Source: Gammaproteobacteria bacterium (GTDB lineage Bacteria; Pseudomonadota; Gammaproteobacteria; Pseudomonadales; Pseudomonadaceae). From it: a stretch of 39,955 bases of DNA. Where the stretch lies: assembly GCA_018827205.1 (NCBI GenBank), contig JAHJXZ010000249.1:1-39955 (forward strand), written 5' to 3'. Under the pieces are notes generated by a model. The model saw only the letters and a program-made list of their open reading frames with translations, searched no databases and was not told where the DNA came from. Below are positions 33,694 to 39,955 of this stretch, in pieces (positions within the stretch are counted from its first letter, which is position 1; every line of letters starts with the position of its first letter). Both the position numbers and the translations under genes were made by a program.

Positions 33694-34713
33694 ATGAAAC
33701 TGTCCCCAATCAATCAACGTCGCTTCCAGCTGTTCAAGGCCCACAAACGTGGCTGGTGGTCGCTGTGGGTATTTCTCGCGCTGTTCTTCGTTACCCTCGG
33801 CGCCGAGCTGATTGCCAACGACAAGCCGCTGGTGGTGAGTTACGACAACGAACTGTATTTCCCGGTATTCAAGCGCTACCCGGAAACCACCTTCGGCGGC
33901 GAATTCCCACTACAGGCCAACTACAAAAGCCCATATATCCAGGAGCTGTTCAAGGAGAAGGACGGTTGGATGATCTGGCCGCCGATCCGCTACAGCTACT
34001 CCAGCATCAACTACGACCTGCAGGTGCCCGCCCCGGCGCCACCGTCGGCTGAGAACCTGCTAGGCACCGATGACCAGGGCCGCGATGTACTGGCGCGGGT
34101 GATCTACGGTTTCCGCATCTCGGTGCTGTTCGCCCTGATCCTGACCCTGGCCAGCTCGGTAATCGGCGTGTTTGCCGGGGCCTTGCAGGGCTTCTATGGC
34201 GGCTGGGTCGACTTAGTCGGGCAGCGGTTTCTGGAAATCTGGTCGGGCCTGCCAGTGCTCTATCTGCTGATCATTCTGGCCAGCTTCGTGCAGCCGAACT
34301 TCTGGTGGCTGCTGGGCATCATGCTGCTGTTCTCCTGGATGAGTTTGGTTGATGTGGTGCGTGCCGAGTTCCTCCGTGGACGCAACCTGGAATACGTGCG
34401 CGCGGCCCGCGCCCTGGGCATGCAGAACGGCTCGATTATGTTCCGCCATATCCTGCCCAACGCGATGATTTCCACCATGACCTTTATGCCGTTCATCCTC
34501 ACCGGCGCGATCGGCACCCTCACTGCGCTGGATTTCCTCGGCTTCGGCCTGCCGCCTGGCGCGCCGTCATTGGGCGAGCTGGTCGCCCAGGGCAAATCCA
34601 ATCTGCAAGCACCCTGGCTGGGTATTAGCGCCTTTGCCGTCCTAGCTCTAATGCTGAGTTTGCTGGTGTTTATCGGCGAAGCCGCACGCGATGCCTTCGA
34701 CCCGAGGAAATGA
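33694..34713 (+). CDS. nppC: Peptide ABC transporter permease (NppC/YejE type)
   Basis: A 339-residue permease of the DppC/OppC class. It has an N-terminal membrane segment (about 20-42), a periplasmic region with YPETTFGGEFPLQANYKSPYI, found in YejE relatives, the conserved LLGTDDQGRDVLARVIYGFRIS before the transport domain, and the EAA loop YVRAARALGMQNGSIMFRHILPNA. The partner permease is encoded immediately upstream; the ATPase start lies one base after the stop of this gene. Confidence 0.95.
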   Translation: MKLSPINQRRFQLFKAHKRGWWSLWVFLALFFVTLGAELIANDKPLVVSYDNELYFPVFKRYPETTFGGEFPLQANYKSPYIQELFKEKDGWMIWPPIRYSYSSINYDLQVPAPAPPSAENLLGTDDQGRDVLARVIYGFRISVLFALILTLASSVIGVFAGALQGFYGGWVDLVGQRFLEIWSGLPVLYLLIILASFVQPNFWWLLGIMLLFSWMSLVDVVRAEFLRGRNLEYVRAARALGMQNGSIMFRHILPNAMISTMTFMPFILTGAIGTLTALDFLGFGLPPGAPSLGELVAQGKSNLQAPWLGISAFAVLALMLSLLVFIGEAARDAFDPRK

Positions 34714-34714
34714 C

Positions 34715-36322
34715 ATGACCGACTCCAACACCCTTATCGAAGTCCGCGACCTGGCTGTCGAATTCGTCACCGGCAGCCTGAAACAACGCGTGCTGGAAGG
34801 CGTCAGCTTCGATATCAAGCGCGGCGAAACGCTGGCCTTGGTGGGCGAAAGCGGCTCGGGTAAATCGGTCACCGCGCACTCAATCCTGCGCCTGCTGCCC
34901 TACCCCCTGGCCCAGCACCCGAGCGGCAGCATTCACTACGCCGGTCAAGACCTGCTCAAACTGAACGAGAACAAGCTGCGCGGTATTCGTGGCAACCGTA
35001 TCGCCATGGTCTTCCAGGAGCCCATGACCTCGCTCAACCCGCTGCACAGCATCGAAAAGCAGATCAACGAGGTGCTCGCCCTGCACAAAGGCCTGCGCGG
35101 CAAAGCCGCTACTGCGCGCACTCTGGAGCTACTAGAACTGGTTGGTATCCCAGAACCGCACAAGCGCCTCAAGGCTTACCCACATGAACTGTCGGGCGGC
35201 CAACGCCAGCGCGTGGTGATCGCCATGGCCTTGGCTAACGAGCCAGAGCTGTTGATTGCCGACGAGCCAACCACTGCGCTGGACGTCACCGTACAGCTGA
35301 AGATCCTCGAGCTGCTCAAGGACCTACAGGCACGCCTGGGCATGGCGATTCTATTGATCAGCCACGACCTCAATCTGGTGCGGCGCATTGCCCATCGCGT
35401 CTGCGTCATGCAGCGCGGGCATATCGTCGAGCAAGCCGAATGCGAAACGCTGTTTAAAGCGCCACAACACCCTTACACCCGTGAACTGCTGGGCGCAGAA
35501 CCTACTGGCGGGCCGGTTGATCAACCACCCGGCAAACCCATGCTGGAAATCGACAACCTACGCGTCTGGTTTCCTATCAAAAAAGGCCTACTGCGCCGTA
35601 CCGTCGACCACGTCAAAGCCGTGGACGGCATCGATTTCAGCCTGCCGCAGGGGCATACCCTGGGCATCGTTGGCGAAAGCGGCTCGGGCAAATCCACCCT
35701 GGGCTTGGCGATTCTGCGTCTGCTCGGCAGCCAAGGCGGCATCCGCTTCCAGGGCCAGGCCATCGACAACCTGTCGCAAGAGGATGTCCGACCGCTACGC
35801 CGACAGATGCAGGTGGTCTTCCAGGACCCCTTCGGCAGCCTCAGCCCGCGTATGTCGGTGGGCCAGATTGTCGGCGAGGGCTTGCAGATTCACCGTATGG
35901 GCAGCGAGGCCGAGCAGGAACAGGCCATCATCGACGCACTGGTAGAGGTCGGCCTCGACCCGGAAACCCGCCACCGTTATCCCCATGAGTTCTCCGGCGG
36001 CCAGCGCCAACGTATCGCCATCGCCCGCGCACTGGTGCTGAAACCCGCGCTGATCCTGCTCGATGAGCCGACTTCGGCCCTCGACCGTACCGTGCAGCGC
36101 CAGGTAGTCGAGCTGCTACGCTCGCTGCAGGCCAAATACAACCTGACCTATCTGTTTATCAGTCACGACCTGGCGGTAGTCAGGGCCTTGAGCCACCAGG
36201 TGATGGTGGTCAAACAGGGCAAAGTAGTCGAACAAGGCCCGGCGGCACGTGTCTTTGCCGCGCCACAGGACATCTATACACAGCAGTTGCTGGAAGCAGC
36301 CTTTATGGTCCCAGCTGGTTAA
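34715..36322 (+). CDS. nppD: Peptide ABC transporter double ATPase (NppD/YejF type)
   Basis: A 535-residue protein with two ABC ATPase domains in one chain, as in YejF. Domain 1: Walker A GESGSGKS (44-51), signature LSGGQRQR, Walker [13 protein letters not shown]. Domain 2: Walker A GESGSGKS (near residue 320), signature [15 protein letters not shown], Walker [13 protein letters not shown]. Each is followed by the oligopeptide-transporter C-terminal motif ([12 protein letters not shown] in the first half). The start is the ATG at 34715 with GAGGA eight to eleven bases upstream; the frame opens at 34691 but that part overlaps nppC. It ends 30 bases before fabI, so fabI may be read from the same transcript. 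Confidence 0.96.
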   Translation: MTDSNTLIEVRDLAVEFVTGSLKQRVLEGVSFDIKRGETLALVGESGSGKSVTAHSILRLLPYPLAQHPSGSIHYAGQDLLKLNENKLRGIRGNRIAMVFQEPMTSLNPLHSIEKQINEVLALHKGLRGKAATARTLELLELVGIPEPHKRLKAYPHELSGGQRQRVVIAMALANEPELLIADEPTTALDVTVQLKILELLKDLQARLGMAILLISHDLNLVRRIAHRVCVMQRGHIVEQAECETLFKAPQHPYTRELLGAEPTGGPVDQPPGKPMLEIDNLRVWFPIKKGLLRRTVDHVKAVDGIDFSLPQGHTLGIVGESGSGKSTLGLAILRLLGSQGGIRFQGQAIDNLSQEDVRPLRRQMQVVFQDPFGSLSPRMSVGQIVGEGLQIHRMGSEAEQEQAIIDALVEVGLDPETRHRYPHEFSGGQRQRIAIARALVLKPALILLDEPTSALDRTVQRQVVELLRSLQAKYNLTYLFISHDLAVVRALSHQVMVVKQGKVVEQGPAARVFAAPQDIYTQQLLEAAFMVPAG

Positions 36323-36352
36323 TTCTTGTAGACAGGAAGAGGAACAACACCC

Positions 36353-37147
36353 ATGGGTTTTCTAAGCGGCAAGCGCGTACTGATCGTTGGCGTCGCCAGC
36401 AAACTGTCCATCGCCTCCGGCATCGCGGCAGCCATGCACCGTGAAGGCGCCGAACTGGCTTTCACCTACCAGAACGAAAAACTCAAAGGCCGCGTCGAAG
36501 GCTTTGCCGCTGATTGGGGTTCGAACGCTGATTTGTGCTTCCCTTGCGACGTGGCCAACGATGAGGAAATTGCCTCGGTATTCGAGGCTCTGAGCAAGAA
36601 GTGGGATGGCCTGGATTGCATCGTTCACTCCGTTGGCTTCGCCCCGGGCGACCAGCTGGACGGCGACTTCACCGACGTCACCACCCGCGAAGGCTTCCGT
36701 ATCGCTCACGACATCAGCGCCTACAGCTTCGTTGCCCTGGCCAAAGCCGGCCGCGAAATGATGAAAGGCCGCAACGGCAGCCTGCTAACCCTGTCCTACC
36801 TGGGCGCCGAGCGCACCATGCCGAACTACAACGTCATGGGCATGGCCAAGGCCAGCCTGGAAGCCGGTGTACGTTACCTGGCCGGCAGCCTCGGCCCAGA
36901 AGGCACTCGCGTTAACGCTATCTCCGCAGGCCCAATCCGCACCCTGGCGGCTTCCGGGATCAAGAGCTTCCGCAAGATGCTCGCTGCCAACGAGAAGCAG
37001 ACCCCGCTGCGCCGCAACGTGACCATCGATGAAGTCGGCAACGCCGGCGCATTCCTCTGCTCCGACCTGGCCTCAGGCGTCAGCGGCGAGATCATGTACG
37101 TCGACGGCGGCTTCAACACCACCGCCATGGGCGCCATGGAAGGGTAA
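36353..37147 (+). CDS. fabI: Enoyl-[acyl-carrier-protein] reductase (NADH), FabI
   Basis: A 264-residue SDR-type reductase for the last step of the fatty-acid elongation cycle and the triclosan target. The N-terminal [13 protein letters not shown] is the FabI form of the nucleotide loop, and the active site is Tyr149, Tyr159 and Lys166 in [20 protein letters not shown], matching Tyr146, Tyr156 and Lys163 of E. coli FabI. The late [13 protein letters not shown] block is also diagnostic. AGGAAGAGG lies before the ATG. The order nppD-fabI-ppiD is the usual Pseudomonas order, with fabI and ppiD convergent. Confidence 0.97.
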   Translation: MGFLSGKRVLIVGVASKLSIASGIAAAMHREGAELAFTYQNEKLKGRVEGFAADWGSNADLCFPCDVANDEEIASVFEALSKKWDGLDCIVHSVGFAPGDQLDGDFTDVTTREGFRIAHDISAYSFVALAKAGREMMKGRNGSLLTLSYLGAERTMPNYNVMGMAKASLEAGVRYLAGSLGPEGTRVNAISAGPIRTLAASGIKSFRKMLAANEKQTPLRRNVTIDEVGNAGAFLCSDLASGVSGEIMYVDGGFNTTAMGAMEG

Positions 37148-37166
37148 GTCGTTAAATCGCAGCAAT

Positions 37167-37198
37167 AAAAAAGGCCGCTTACTTAAGCGGCCTTTTTT
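37167..37198. terminator. Strong bidirectional terminator after fabI
   Basis: A perfect 15-bp stem (37167-37181 with 37184-37198, two-base loop) whose arms begin with six A and end with six T. It ends the fabI transcript and can also stop the convergent ppiD transcript. Confidence 0.95.
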
Positions 37199-37289
37199 AT
37201 GCGTTGCCATCCTTGGCAGTTACCCTAAGGGCCGTTGCTACGCGACGTTAACAGTGGCGTCCTGCCATTGCTTTGTTCAGTCACATCGA

Positions 37290-39167
37290 TCAGAAGCGCT
37301 CGATATCCGCTGTATCTTCCAACTGCTTACGGAACGCGGCGAAGTCCTGCTGACCGACGCGCGAGGCGAGGAAGCGGCTGTACATGGCCTTGTCCTCCTC
37401 CGACAGCGTTTGCTCCGGCTGGCTCACGCCGTTGAGGCGGATGATCACGAAATCACCGTTGCTCAGGCTGATACCAGCGAAGGTCGGCTTGTCGGCCGCT
37501 TCAGGCTTGGGCATGCGGAACAGCGCCTGTAGCACCACCGGTTCAATACCTTCCTGGCTGCGAGTGGCCGCTTCAACCACATTCCAGCCCTGCTTGGCAT
37601 CGGCCTGGGTAACCGGCGTCTGACCATCACGCAGAGCAGCCAACTGCTCTTCAGCCTTAGCTTTCACCGCTTCGCTTGCACGGACTTTGGTCAGCTGGGC
37701 ACGGATACTGTCGGCAACCTGCTCAAGTGGCAGTTGCTCAGGCTTGTTGTGCTCTTTAACGCGCACCACCACAACAGTGTTGGGGTCGAGTTCGATCACA
37801 CTGCTGTTGCTGCCGTCTTCAAGCACTTCATCGCTGAATGCCGCTTGAATCACCTGACGATTAGCCGTGAGGCCTTCAGTGCCACCCTGACGACCGAAGG
37901 CTTCAGTGGTCTTGACCTCAAGACCCAATTCCTGAGCAGGCTGGGCCAGGTCAGACGCTTCAAACGCGGCGTCTTCGAGGTCTTTGGAGACTTCGACAAA
38001 GCGCTGCTCAACCTGACGCGCCTTAAGGTCGCGCTTCAGTTTCTCTTCCAGGCTGGCCAAGCTCGGTACTTCCGGCGCCTGAACGCCCAGGAGCTTGATC
38101 AGGTGCCAGCCGAACTCGCTGCGTACGGGAGCCGACACAGCATTTTCGTCCAGCGCATACAGCGCTTCTTCAAAGGCAGGGTCATACACACCCGGGCCGG
38201 CAAAGCCCAGATCACCGCCCTCACCTGCCGAACCCGAATCATCGGAAACTTCTTTGGCCAGCGCGGCGAAATCTTCGCCCTGCTCAAGACGCTTTTGCAC
38301 CGCAACCAATTTGGCCTGGGCTTGCTCGTCACTCAGCTTATCGTTGACCTCGACCAGAATATGCGCGGCACGGCGCTGTTCGGCGAGGTTGGCGATTTCA
38401 CTCTGATAAGCGCTTTGCAGCGCCTCATCGGTAACTTCAACCTGATCGAAGAAGGCGTCTTTTTTCAGCTCAACGTATTCCAACACAACCTGCTCAGGGC
38501 TCATGAACTCGCTGGCCTGAGCCTCATAGTAGGCCTTGATGTCATCGTCACTGAGTGTGACGGCATCCAGATCAGCTTTGAGGGTCAAGGTAGCGAAGTC
38601 GCGAGTTTGCTTTTCCAGTGCGGCAAAGGCTTGCACTTGGGCATCGGTGACAAAACCGCTGTTTGCCAGGCCGGCGCGCAACTGACCGATGAGCATTTCC
38701 TGCTCAAGCATCTGACGGAACTGCAAGCGGCTGTAACCCAGCTGACGGATAACTTGATCGAAACGCTCAGCGTTGAACTGGCCATCGACAAGAAATTCAG
38801 GTGTTTTCAGGATCAGCTGATCAAGCGCTTGTTGCGAAAAAGCGAACTTGGCGTCTTTGGCGCTATCGAGCAGCAAGGTACGCTCAACCAGACCATTCAG
38901 GGCGGCTTCACGCAGCAGCTTCTCATCCAGCAAGGAGGCATCAAAATCGCGCCCCAACTGTTGCAGCAACTGACGACGCTGCATCTCAACAGCCTGGCTG
39001 AGCTCGGCGGAAGTGATCTTCTCGCCATTCACATCAGCGGCATTCTGGCTATTACTGGTGCTGGTAAAAATGGCATCAACACCCGTCAGCGCAAGCAACG
39101 CGACAATGATGCCGATGATGGTTTTGGCAATCCAACCCTGTGAATTGTCCCTGATGTTTTGCAGCAT
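37290..39167 (-). CDS. ppiD: Peptidyl-prolyl isomerase PpiD (SurA N-terminal/parvulin)
   Basis: A 625-residue periplasmic chaperone anchored in the inner membrane near the Sec translocon. One membrane helix (about 12-33) follows a short cytoplasmic MLQNIRDNSQG start; then come the SurA-like chaperone region (about 40-260), one parvulin domain (about 266-360: AAHILVEVNDK, GGDLGFAGPGVYDPAFEEALY, FGWHLIKLLG) and a C-terminal chaperone part. The start at ATG 39165-39167 has GGGGGA three bases upstream and gives the normal N-terminus; the frame runs on to 39311, but those residues are encoded by the hupB terminator region. It follows hupB on the same strand, the standard lon-hupB-ppiD order. Confidence 0.95.
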   Translation of the reverse strand: MLQNIRDNSQGWIAKTIIGIIVALLALTGVDAIFTSTSNSQNAADVNGEKITSAELSQAVEMQRRQLLQQLGRDFDASLLDEKLLREAALNGLVERTLLLDSAKDAKFAFSQQALDQLILKTPEFLVDGQFNAERFDQVIRQLGYSRLQFRQMLEQEMLIGQLRAGLANSGFVTDAQVQAFAALEKQTRDFATLTLKADLDAVTLSDDDIKAYYEAQASEFMSPEQVVLEYVELKKDAFFDQVEVTDEALQSAYQSEIANLAEQRRAAHILVEVNDKLSDEQAQAKLVAVQKRLEQGEDFAALAKEVSDDSGSAGEGGDLGFAGPGVYDPAFEEALYALDENAVSAPVRSEFGWHLIKLLGVQAPEVPSLASLEEKLKRDLKARQVEQRFVEVSKDLEDAAFEASDLAQPAQELGLEVKTTEAFGRQGGTEGLTANRQVIQAAFSDEVLEDGSNSSVIELDPNTVVVVRVKEHNKPEQLPLEQVADSIRAQLTKVRASEAVKAKAEEQLAALRDGQTPVTQADAKQGWNVVEAATRSQEGIEPVVLQALFRMPKPEAADKPTFAGISLSNGDFVIIRLNGVSQPEQTLSEEDKAMYSRFLASRVGQQDFAAFRKQLEDTADIERF

Positions 39168-39180
39168 GCGTCCCCCAGAA

Positions 39181-39203
39181 CGACTGTAAAAATAAAGCAG
39201 TCG
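39181..39203. promoter_or_regulatory. Inverted repeat in the ppiD leader
   Basis: CGACTG and CAGTCG form a 6-bp inverted repeat with an AT-rich 11-base centre, directly upstream of the ppiD ribosome-binding site. It could be an operator or part of the promoter region; only the symmetry is seen. Confidence 0.25.
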
Positions 39204-39232
39204 CGCAGTGTGGGTAAAATCCGGATAGAAGA

Positions 39233-39256
39233 AAGGCGCATCAGTGGATGCGCCTT
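39233..39256 (-). terminator. Terminator after hupB
   Basis: AAGGCGCATC and GATGCGCCTT form a perfect 10-bp stem around a four-base loop. On the minus strand it is followed by TCTTCT, with T-rich sequence continuing. It lies between hupB and ppiD and would let hupB be expressed far above ppiD. Confidence 0.82.
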
Positions 39257-39387
39257 CTCGTAACTGGCGAAGCGGATCGAACTCAAGCAGCTGATTCGTC
39301 GTGTTCAGCAAGTTATGACTGACTGAACATCCCGCCCCGCATCAGACCAGCCATTCAACTGATCTGCTGGGCAAAACCGAAAGATGC

Positions 39388-39660
39388 TTAGTTGACAGCG
39401 TCTTTCAGAGCTTTACCGGCTTTGAAGCCTGGAATCTTGGCAGCAGCGATGCTGATCGGGTTACCAGTTTGTGGGTTACGGCCAGTGCGAGCAGCACGCT
39501 CTTTAACAGCGAAAGTGCCGAAGCCAACCAGTACTACGGAGTCACCAGCCTTCAGAGCGCCAGTAACGGATTCAATTACTGCGTCCAGCGCACGGCCGGC
39601 AACAGCTTTTGGGATATCAGCAGATGCAGCGATGGCATCGATCAGTTCCGACTTGTTCAC
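39388..39660 (-). CDS. hupB: DNA-binding protein HU-beta
   Basis: A 90-residue nucleoid protein that binds and bends DNA as a dimer. The dimerisation helices ([39 protein letters not shown], residues 2-40 in part), the strand [25 protein letters not shown] with the DNA-intercalating arm (Pro63 region) and the C-terminal [11 protein letters not shown] are all standard. The start codon is GTG (39658-39660) with AAGGGGA about eight bases upstream, which is common for this gene. It has its own strong promoter downstream of lon. Confidence 0.97.
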   Translation of the reverse strand: MNKSELIDAIAASADIPKAVAGRALDAVIESVTGALKAGDSVVLVGFGTFAVKERAARTGRNPQTGNPISIAAAKIPGFKAGKALKDAVN

Positions 39661-39745
39661 TCTTAAGTCCCCTTAATTTCTATTGAGTTTATTTCTTGCT
39701 TTTAAATGTAAGCGAAGCTGGTGCGGAGAGCCTGCTGACACGATA

Positions 39746-39783
39746 AGAGCCGCTTTATAACAAGGGCTCTAAAAATGTGTCAA
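39746..39783 (-). promoter_or_regulatory. Sigma-70 promoter of hupB with a flanking inverted repeat
   Basis: On the minus strand TTGACA (39778-39783, perfect minus-35) is followed after 18 bases by TATAAA (39754-39759, minus-10). An inverted repeat AGAGCC / GGCTCT (39746-39751 and 39765-39770) brackets the minus-10. The minus-35 begins 13 bases after the lon stop, and the leader to the GTG would be about 87 bases. Confidence 0.75.
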
Positions 39784-39796
39784 GAAACCCCTCCGG

Positions 39797-39955
39797 CTAA
39801 TGCGTGCTAATTCGCTCCTTGGAATCAGTCTCGCGCTTTTCATCCTTTGCAACCATGGGAGCCGCATCAGGCAAGGGCTCCGGGGCGTATTGCAGCGCAA
39901 TTTGCAGGACCTCGTCAATCCATTTAACCGGTTTAATCTGCAGGTCTTGCTTAAT
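39797..39955 (-). CDS. lon: ATP-dependent protease Lon, C-terminal end (5' part outside window)
   Basis: The last 52 codons and stop of lon, read from the right edge of the window. The sequence IKQDLQIKPVKWIDEVLQIA followed by LQYAPEPLPD is the characteristic C-terminal end of Pseudomonas Lon; the rest is a charged tail ending in ERISTH. Lon degrades damaged and regulatory proteins. No terminator separates it from the hupB promoter 13 bases later, so some read-through into hupB is likely. Confidence 0.92.
   Translation of the reverse strand: MKQDLQIKPVKWIDEVLQIALQYAPEPLPDAAPMVAKDEKRETDSKERISTH

Noticed and set aside
37734..39143. A 469-codon open frame on the plus strand opposite ppiD
   Set aside because: PpiD is unmistakable on the other strand, and the antisense product shows no domain and no ribosome-binding site.
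1..39955. Mobile elements, CRISPR arrays, tRNA genes, phage or defence islands
   Set aside because: No transposase, integrase, spaced direct repeats, cloverleaf or restriction/toxin motif was seen; the gene content and order look like core chromosome.

Overview
The window is chromosomal DNA from a Pseudomonas (Gammaproteobacteria). The protein sequences and gene order say so: lon-hupB-ppiD-fabI, a five-gene npp/yej-type peptide importer, mltD-gloB-methyltransferase-rnhA-dnaQ, ldcA, a crotonase, fimL-nudC and cysI-DUF934 follow, from memory, the PA1803 to PA1838 stretch of P. aeruginosa PAO1. The species cannot be fixed by eye. No insertion sequence, phage gene, integrase, CRISPR array, tRNA or rRNA was recognised; this looks like core genome with a few lineage-specific insertions.

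Layout. 1-4549: the 3' part of ybiT (ABC-F ATPase), a divergent azoR/LysR pair with a palindromic operator candidate, an epoxide-hydrolase-like enzyme and uppP. 4883-7336: a Cache-domain chemoreceptor coupled to a 205-residue protein of unknown family, then a 37-residue single-pass membrane protein on the minus strand that is easily missed. 7575-9714: cysI overlapping a DUF934 gene (sulfite reduction). 9775-11803 (minus): sohB and yhdH/acuI. 12014-15177 (plus): histidine phosphatase, SCP2-like protein, ACAD10/11-type phosphotransferase and SDR, probably lipid or hydroxy-acid catabolism. 15236-16771: an unrecognised membrane protein divergent from a TSUP transporter.

16739-24726 (minus): methyltransferase, rnhA and dnaQ, then ldcA, then an ECH1-like crotonase, fimL (twitching motility and cAMP signalling) and nudC. 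24905-27345 (plus): gloB and the lytic transglycosylase mltD. 27346-28791 (minus): an HDOD-domain regulator with a TTG start, stop codon to stop codon with mltD. 28887-36322 (plus): the npp importer, with two tandem binding proteins, two permeases and a double ATPase, followed by fabI. 37290-39955 (minus): ppiD, hupB and the last 52 codons of lon.

Genes that work together: the npp set forms one ABC importer; cysI and the DUF934 gene are translationally coupled; ppiD, lon and mltD serve envelope and protein quality control; dnaQ and rnhA serve replication. Rho-independent terminators separate most convergent units. The points most worth following up are the 37-residue membrane protein, the chemoreceptor-linked unknown, the HDOD insertion beside npp and the phosphotransferase cluster. 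I did not find a convincing wholly new multi-gene system.
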